Shown piece after piece: positions 8,664 through 12,146 of a stretch of DNA of 12,146 nt (its first letter is position 1; each line of letters starts with the position of its first letter). The stretch is taken from assembly GCA_963808455.1 (NCBI GenBank), contig CAWEHT010000479.1, forward strand, positions 1 through 12,146, written 5' to 3'. A program made the translations under genes and the position numbers. The stretch is from CAWEHT01 sp963808455. GTDB taxonomy: Bacteria > Chloroflexota > Anaerolineae > CG2-30-64-16. The notes beneath the pieces are model-generated. The model saw only the letters and a list, made by a program, of their open reading frames with translations, did not search any database and was not told where the DNA came from.

Positions 8664-9839
8664 ATGAATAAGAAGACCATCCGCGACGTCAACGTCAACG
8701 GCAAACGGGTGCTGGTGCGCGTCGATTTCAATGTCCCGATCAAGGACGGCAAGATCACCGATGATACGCGCATCCGGGCTGCCGTGCCGACGATTCAATA
8801 CCTTCTACAGCATGGCGCCGCCGTGATTCTGATGTCGCACCTGGGACGGCCAAAGGACGGGCCCGATCCGAAATATACGATGAAGCCGACGGCGGATCAC
8901 CTGGCCGAGCTGCTAGGCAGCCCGGTGGCATTTGCCCCCGAAACGGTCGGGCCGAAAGCTGAGCAAGCTGCTGCCGCGTTGCGCGCCGGGCAGGTGCTCG
9001 TGTTGGAGAACACGCGCTTCTATCCGGGCGAGACCAAGAACGACCCGGAGCTGGCGCGGCAGATGGCAAAATTGGGCGACCTCTACGTCGACGATGCCTT
9101 CGGCTCTGCCCATCGGGCCCACGCATCCACCGAGGGCGTAACCCATTATCTGCCGGCCGTGGCCGGTTTCTTGATGGAAAAGGAGCTGGCCTATCTGGGC
9201 CGGGCCCTGGAAAGCCCCGTGCGGCCTTTCGTAGCCATCCTGGGCGGCGCCAAGATCTCGGACAAGATCGGCGTCATCAAGTCGCTGCTCGACAAGGCCG
9301 ACACGCTGCTGATCGGTGGTGGGATGGCTAATACTTTCCTGAAAGCCAAGGGCCTCGCCGTGGGCGACTCGCTGGTCGAGGAAGAAGCCGTGCCCATGGC
9401 TCGCGAGTTGCTTGCGAGCGGGCAGAACAAGCTGATGCTGCCCGTGGACGCCGTGATCGCCGACGCCTTCGATGCCAATGCCCGCACACAGACTGTCCCA
9501 GTCGAGTCGGTCCCGGACGGCTGGCGCATCCTCGATATCGGGCCGGATACGGTCGATCGCTTCCAGAAGGTGCTGCGGCCCGCCCGGACCGTGGTGTGGA
9601 ATGGGCCGATGGGCGTGTTCGAGTTTCCACGCTTTGCGGCCGGCACGATCAGCATCGCCAGGATCCTGGCCGGCCTCGGCCAGGCGACCACGGTGGTAGG
9701 GGGTGGCGATTCGGTGGCCGCCGTCGAACAGGCGGGCCTCGCCGACAAGATGAGCCACATCAGCACCGGCGGGGGAGCCTCCCTGGAGTTCCTGGAAGGC
9801 CGGCCTCTGCCCGGCGTGGTCGCGTTGCAAGACAAATAG
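8664..9839 (+). CDS. pgk: Phosphoglycerate kinase
   Basis: This enzyme transfers phosphate between 1,3-bisphosphoglycerate and ADP to give 3-phosphoglycerate and ATP. It is intact at 391 residues, the usual bacterial length. The ATG at 8664 follows a GAGGAAGGA ribosome binding site. Substrate-binding motifs are RVDFNVP (residues 19-25), SHLGRPK, ENTRFYPGE and DDAFGSAHRAHASTEG. Nucleotide-domain motifs are ILGGAKISDKI, GGGMANTFL, VWNGPMGVFE, VGGGDSVAA and STGGGASLEFLEG. It is the third gene of the operon, separated from gap by a hairpin-forming repeat and from tpiA by 36 bases. Nothing is missing. Confidence 0.97.
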   Translation: MNKKTIRDVNVNGKRVLVRVDFNVPIKDGKITDDTRIRAAVPTIQYLLQHGAAVILMSHLGRPKDGPDPKYTMKPTADHLAELLGSPVAFAPETVGPKAEQAAAALRAGQVLVLENTRFYPGETKNDPELARQMAKLGDLYVDDAFGSAHRAHASTEGVTHYLPAVAGFLMEKELAYLGRALESPVRPFVAILGGAKISDKIGVIKSLLDKADTLLIGGGMANTFLKAKGLAVGDSLVEEEAVPMARELLASGQNKLMLPVDAVIADAFDANARTQTVPVESVPDGWRILDIGPDTVDRFQKVLRPARTVVWNGPMGVFEFPRFAAGTISIARILAGLGQATTVVGGGDSVAAVEQAGLADKMSHISTGGGASLEFLEGRPLPGVVALQDK

Positions 9840-9875
9840 CGCGGGCCTGGCATGGCCCTCCCGAAGGGTAGGAAG

Positions 9876-10641
9876 ATGCGTAAGCCTATCATCGCAGGCA
9901 ACTGGAAGATGAACAAGACGCCGGCCGAAGCTGCCGTCCTGGTGCGCGCTCTGGCACCGGTCGCCGCCGGCTGCCCCTCAGTCGAGACCGTCGTGTGCCC
10001 ACCATTCGTGGCGCTGCCGGCGGTTGCCGAAGCGCTGCGAGGGACCCTCGTCGGGGTCGGCGCCCAGAACGTGTTCTGGGCCGAGAGCGGCGCGTACACG
10101 GGCGAAGTGGCGGCGGGCATGCTGGTCGGGCTTGCCACTTATGTGATCATCGGCCATTCCGAGCGCCGCCAGATCTTCGGCGAGACGGATGAGATGGTGA
10201 ACAAGAAGATCCGGGCGGCGCTGGCCCACGGGTTGGTGCCTATCGTCTGCGTCGGCGAGAGCCTGGCGCAGAACGAGGCCGGCATCACGGATGAGTGGGT
10301 TGGCGGGCAGGTCCGGGCGGCCTTTGCCGGGCTGGAGGCCGGGCAGGCCCGACAGATAGTCATAGCGTACGAGCCGATCTGGGCGATCGGCACAGGTCGG
10401 AATGCCACTGCCCAGGTGGCCGACCGGGTCTGCGGGCTCGTGCGCAGCACGTTGGCCAAGCTTCTACGGTGATGATCTTGCACAGGCTGTCCGCATCCTG
10501 TACGGCGGCAGCGCCAGCGAGAAGAATATCGGCGAGCTGATGGCCATGCCCGAGATCGACGGTGCGCTGGTAGGCGGGGCCAGCCTGAAAGCCGAGAGCT
10601 TTGGCGAAATGCTCCGCATCACCGCTCAGACGAGGGAATAG
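9876..10641 (+). CDS. tpiA: Triose-phosphate isomerase (frameshifted near C-terminus)
   Basis: This enzyme interconverts dihydroxyacetone phosphate and glyceraldehyde-3-phosphate, feeding gap in the same operon. The ATG at 9876 gives MRKPIIAGNWKMNK, with AGGG/AGGA just upstream. An in-frame ATG at 9852 would add eight unconserved residues. Catalytic residues are Asn9, Lys11, His94 (IIGHSERR) and Glu166 (AYEPIWAIGTG). The first frame stops at TGA 10470-10472 after STLAKLLR. The conserved end continues one frame over: YGDDLAQAVRILYGGSASEKNIGEL to ALVGGASLKAESF. Removing one base from CTTCTAC (about 10461-10467) restores LAKLYGDD and 254 residues, the family length. The phosphate-binding YGGSAS loop lies after the break, so the protein would be inactive if the shift were real. 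The stop TAG (10639-10641) lies inside the left arm of the following repeat. Confidence 0.93.
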
Positions 10642-10780
10642 GGAATAGGGAGCAGGGAATAGGAGCAGAGACGGGCCCTGCTCCCTGCTCCCTTTGGCCC
10701 TTTCCCACGGCGACGGGGTATTGAACAAGGAACGGGCCCCGTCTCTTTCAGCTATTCTCTGTTCGCTATTCCCTATTTCC
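10634..10780. repeat. Long imperfect palindrome of GGGAATAGGG-type extragenic repeats
   Basis: The left arm is 10634-10678 (GGGAATAGGGAATAGGGAGC and on to GAGACGGGCCC). The right arm is 10734-10780 and, read on the other strand, gives GGAAATAGGGAATAGCGAAC through AGAGACGGGGCCC. The arms match along about 45 bases with a few mismatches and small gaps. The left arm also pairs internally: GGGAGCAGGG (10648-10657) can pair with either copy of CCCTGCTCCC in 10676-10692. The element covers nearly the whole gap between tpiA and the protease gene and overlaps the tpiA stop. GGGAATAGGG-rich repeats are known as extragenic repeats in several phyla. It may act as a transcript end or be a small mobile repeat. 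No transposase is present. Confidence 0.75.
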
Positions 10781-10790
10781 TGCTAAACAT

Positions 10791-11626
10791 ATGCCCCTGC
10801 TTTCCCAAATCGCCGTCCTGGCGGCAACATTCGTGGCCCTCTCAGCCGTCAGCCGCTGGATCACGCGCCAGGTGCAAATCATCGGCTGGCAGCTAACCGG
10901 GCGCGAAGAAATTGCGCTGGTCATCTACTACTTGCTGCTGCTGCCGGGGATCGCTTTGCATGAGCTGAGCCACGCACTGATGGCCAGGCTCCTGGGCCTG
11001 CGCGTGGGCCGCTTGAGCCTGGGGCCAAAGACCAAGGGCCAGTACGTGCAGATGGGCATGGTTACGGTCAGCCGGGGGGAGCCTTGCGCGATAGCCTGGT
11101 CGGCCTTGCGCCGTGGCTCACCGGCACGGCCATCCTCTTATTTGTCAGCTACCGCGTGTTCGACGTAGGGGCTTTGGGGCAAGCCTGGCTGCTGGGTGGC
11201 TGGCTCGGCGTCCTCCAGCTGCTGCCTGGCTTCGGGCGCGTGCCCGACTTCGGGTTGTGGGCGTACCTGATCTTTGCGGTAAGCAACGCCATGACGCCCA
11301 GCTCGGCGGATCGTGAGGCATGGCTGACCGCCGGGATCTACCTGGCGCTGGCCCTGGTTGGGGCAGGCCTGCTGGGCATCCTGCTGCAGCCTGGAGGGCT
11401 TCCCAGCGGGTGGCCGGGCTTGGGAAAGGCGGCCGAAAACGGCTTCCGGGTGTTGCTCCCCGCAACGGGTAGCGGCCAGCAGGCCCTGGCCGCCGGGGTG
11501 CTGCCGGCACTGACCCTGGCTTTCGTCTTTACCGTGGGCCTCGACGCGGCTGCGGCCGCCTTGCTGCTCCTGGTGGAATTCGCGATCGAAAGCCTTAAGG
11601 GCAAGCCACGGCCAGCCCGGCGATAA
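10791..11626 (+). CDS. Membrane metalloprotease, M50-like, HExxH (frameshifted)
   Basis: This is a predicted zinc metalloprotease embedded in the membrane. Hydrophobic segments lie near residues 5-20 and 41-56, and the zinc motif HELSH (His57, Glu58, His61) sits at the end of the second one. LLGLRVGRLSLGP and YVQMGMVTVSRG follow. The frame then breaks in a run of six G at 11074-11079. Adding one G gives SRGGALRDSLVGLAPWLTG, which continues in the next frame through four or five more hydrophobic helices to 11626, about 278 residues in all. The second M50 signature (NPDG-like) is not obvious. The nearest acidic candidate is in NAMTPSSADREAW (about 11284-11322), so substrate and even activity are uncertain. 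No clear ribosome binding site precedes the ATG at 10791. Confidence 0.7.
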
Positions 11627-11630
11627 CGCG

Positions 11631-11686
11631 AGCAAGCCTGGGAGGGGTTCTCCTCCATGGATGCCGGCAGGCGAGGCCGGCTTGCT
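11631..11686 (+). terminator. Possible stem-loop terminator after the protease gene
   Basis: AGCAAGCC (11631-11638) pairs with GGCTTGCT (11679-11686) just after the protease stop codon. Inside are two smaller stems: GGAGG (11641-11645) with CCTCC (11652-11656), and GCCGGC (11663-11668) with GCCGGC (11676-11681). The last of these competes with the outer stem. There is no T-run after it, so termination is only inferred from position. Confidence 0.35.
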
Positions 11687-11698
11687 TCATGGCAAGAA

Positions 11699-11724
11699 CA
11701 GGCTGCGCCCAAAGGCGCAGCCTG
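11699..11724. terminator. 11-bp perfect hairpin between convergent genes, possible bidirectional terminator
   Basis: CAGGCTGCGCC (11699-11709) is exactly complementary to GGCGCAGCCTG (11714-11724) around a CAAA loop. It lies between the plus-strand protease gene ending at 11626 and the minus-strand zinc-finger gene ending at 11746, where a shared terminator is expected. On the minus strand it is followed by only a weak T-rich stretch (TTCTTG). On the plus strand no T-run follows. Confidence 0.55.
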
Positions 11725-11745
11725 CACGCCAGCCCAGACTGATTC

Positions 11746-11943
11746 TCAGATTGCGTAGCACTTGCGGTGGTAGGTGAGCTGATGGGCGCGCGGGCGGCCG
11801 TCTTCCATCTCCACGACCTTCACTATCATCAGATCACCAAAGCTGATCTCTTCGTGGCACTTGGCGCAGGCGTGCCCTGTGAGTGCCTTACGGCGCTTCT
11901 CGAGCGTTGCGGTGTCGGCGCCCATCTTAGTTGCTTGAGCCAT
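11746..11943 (-). CDS. Small zinc-finger-like protein of unknown function (65 residues)
   Basis: I do not recognise a named family. The protein has a charged N-terminal helix-like segment (residues 10-20, TATLEKRRKA), then C26-AK-C29-H30 and a central strand-rich stretch, EEISFGDLMIVKVVEMEDG. It ends in H54 and H59-RK-C62. The spacing Cys-x2-Cys ... His-x2-Cys is that of a single treble-clef or LIM/PARP-like zinc site. It has no signal peptide or membrane segment, so it should be cytoplasmic, and it may bind nucleic acid or protein. That it is a real gene is supported by an ATG preceded about ten bases upstream by GGGGAGGG (minus strand, 11953-11960), a strong promoter at 12011-12039, a structured leader and a downstream hairpin. 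The plus-strand frame across the same bases shows no family features. Confidence 0.75.
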   Translation of the reverse strand: MAQATKMGADTATLEKRRKALTGHACAKCHEEISFGDLMIVKVVEMEDGRPRAHQLTYHRKCYAI

Positions 11944-11970
11944 TTCTGTATACCCTCCCCTGAATCAACA

Positions 11971-11988
11971 CGGCGCCCGAAGGCGCCG
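11971..11988 (-). promoter_or_regulatory. UUCG-capped leader hairpin upstream of the zinc-finger gene
   Basis: On the minus strand the leader contains CGGCGCC-TTCG-GGCGCCG, a perfect 7-bp GC stem closed by the very stable C(UUCG)G tetraloop. It lies between the predicted transcription start near 12004 and the ribosome binding site at 11953-11960. No T-run follows, so it is not an obvious attenuator. It could protect the 5' end of the message or bind a regulator. Confidence 0.65.
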
Positions 11989-12010
11989 GTGAAAATCAGC
12001 TGACCTGCCT

Positions 12011-12039
12011 ATTATCGCCGAGACGGCCCGGATTGTCAA
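12011..12039 (-). promoter_or_regulatory. Strong sigma70-type promoter for the zinc-finger gene
   Basis: Read on the minus strand there is a perfect TTGACA (12039-12034), a 17-base spacer and GATAAT (12016-12011, 5 of 6 consensus). A T-run lies immediately upstream (12038-12043), overlapping the first two bases of the -35 box. It could serve as an upstream element or be the tail of the preceding gene's terminator. Transcription would start near 12004, giving a leader of about 60 bases. Confidence 0.7.
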
Positions 12040-12072
12040 AAAACAGGCGCCCAACCAGCCCGGCGGGGCGGC

Positions 12073-12146
12073 TCAGGCTGCTGCGGGCTCCACGACCTGC
12101 GGCAAGCTCGCCAGCGCTTCCTAGCAATACGTAACGGTCGAAGCAG
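12073..12146 (-). CDS. Probable C-terminal tail of an unidentified minus-strand gene (partial, broken)
   Basis: On the minus strand the frame ending at TGA 12075-12073 finishes EALASLPQVVEPAAA, which looks like a natural protein tail. It is interrupted after 15 codons by an in-frame TAG at 12123-12121. A neighbouring frame upstream reads CFDRYVLLG, so another one-base indel near 12117-12122 could join them. The weak stem CGCCC/GGGCG and T-run at 12038-12043 downstream could be its terminator. The stretch is too short to assign a function. Confidence 0.3.

Noticed and set aside
10719..10790. Promoter for the protease gene using TTGAAC at 10721-10726
   Set aside because: No -10 hexamer lies at a 16-18 base spacing. 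The nearest TATTCT is about 26 bases away, inside the palindrome.
11850..11870. CAKCH in the small minus-strand protein as a c-type heme-binding CxxCH site
   Set aside because: There is no signal peptide or membrane export segment, and a matching His-x2-Cys pair near the C-terminus favours zinc.

Overview
The window is high-GC bacterial DNA with compact, mostly plus-strand genes. The gene types suggest a Chloroflexota-like (Anaerolineae-type) bacterium: a large membrane protein ending in tandem beta-sandwich modules, an XdhD-type molybdenum hydroxylase, a YvcK-gap-pgk-tpi run and an M50-type membrane protease. This placement is inferred from protein style, not from a marker gene.

Layout, left to right. 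(1) 1-2086 holds the C-terminal part of a large multi-spanning membrane protein of the YfhO/glycosyltransferase-associated type, in three reading-frame pieces. (2) 2103-6362 is a two-gene molybdenum hydroxylase operon: a good sigma70-type promoter, an FAD subunit, then a fused [2Fe-2S]/molybdopterin subunit resembling XdhD. (3) 6413-10641 is a central-carbon operon behind a near-consensus promoter: yvcK/glmR, gap, pgk and tpiA. Its products interconvert triose phosphates and 3-phosphoglycerate, and the first gene belongs to a family that governs gluconeogenic growth and UDP-GlcNAc supply. A 15-bp perfect inverted repeat lies between gap and pgk. (4) 10634-10780 is a long imperfect palindrome of GGGAATAGGG-type repeats. 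(5) 10791-11626 is an HExxH membrane metalloprotease. (6) 11746-12039 on the minus strand is a 65-residue zinc-finger-like protein with its own strong promoter and a UUCG-capped leader hairpin. The window ends in the probable tail of another minus-strand gene.

A striking property is that six of the nine recognisable genes need a one-base frame correction (seven corrections in total) to rebuild the family-typical protein, with both plus and minus shifts. gap, pgk and the small zinc protein are intact. For the five broken genes whose start and stop are both in the window, adding or removing one base makes the length divisible by three. Residual assembly indels explain this better than pseudogenisation or programmed frameshifting. 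I found no CRISPR array, tRNA, rRNA, insertion sequence or phage gene, and no clearly new multi-gene system. The least familiar items are the small zinc-finger protein with its structured leader and the two extragenic palindromes.
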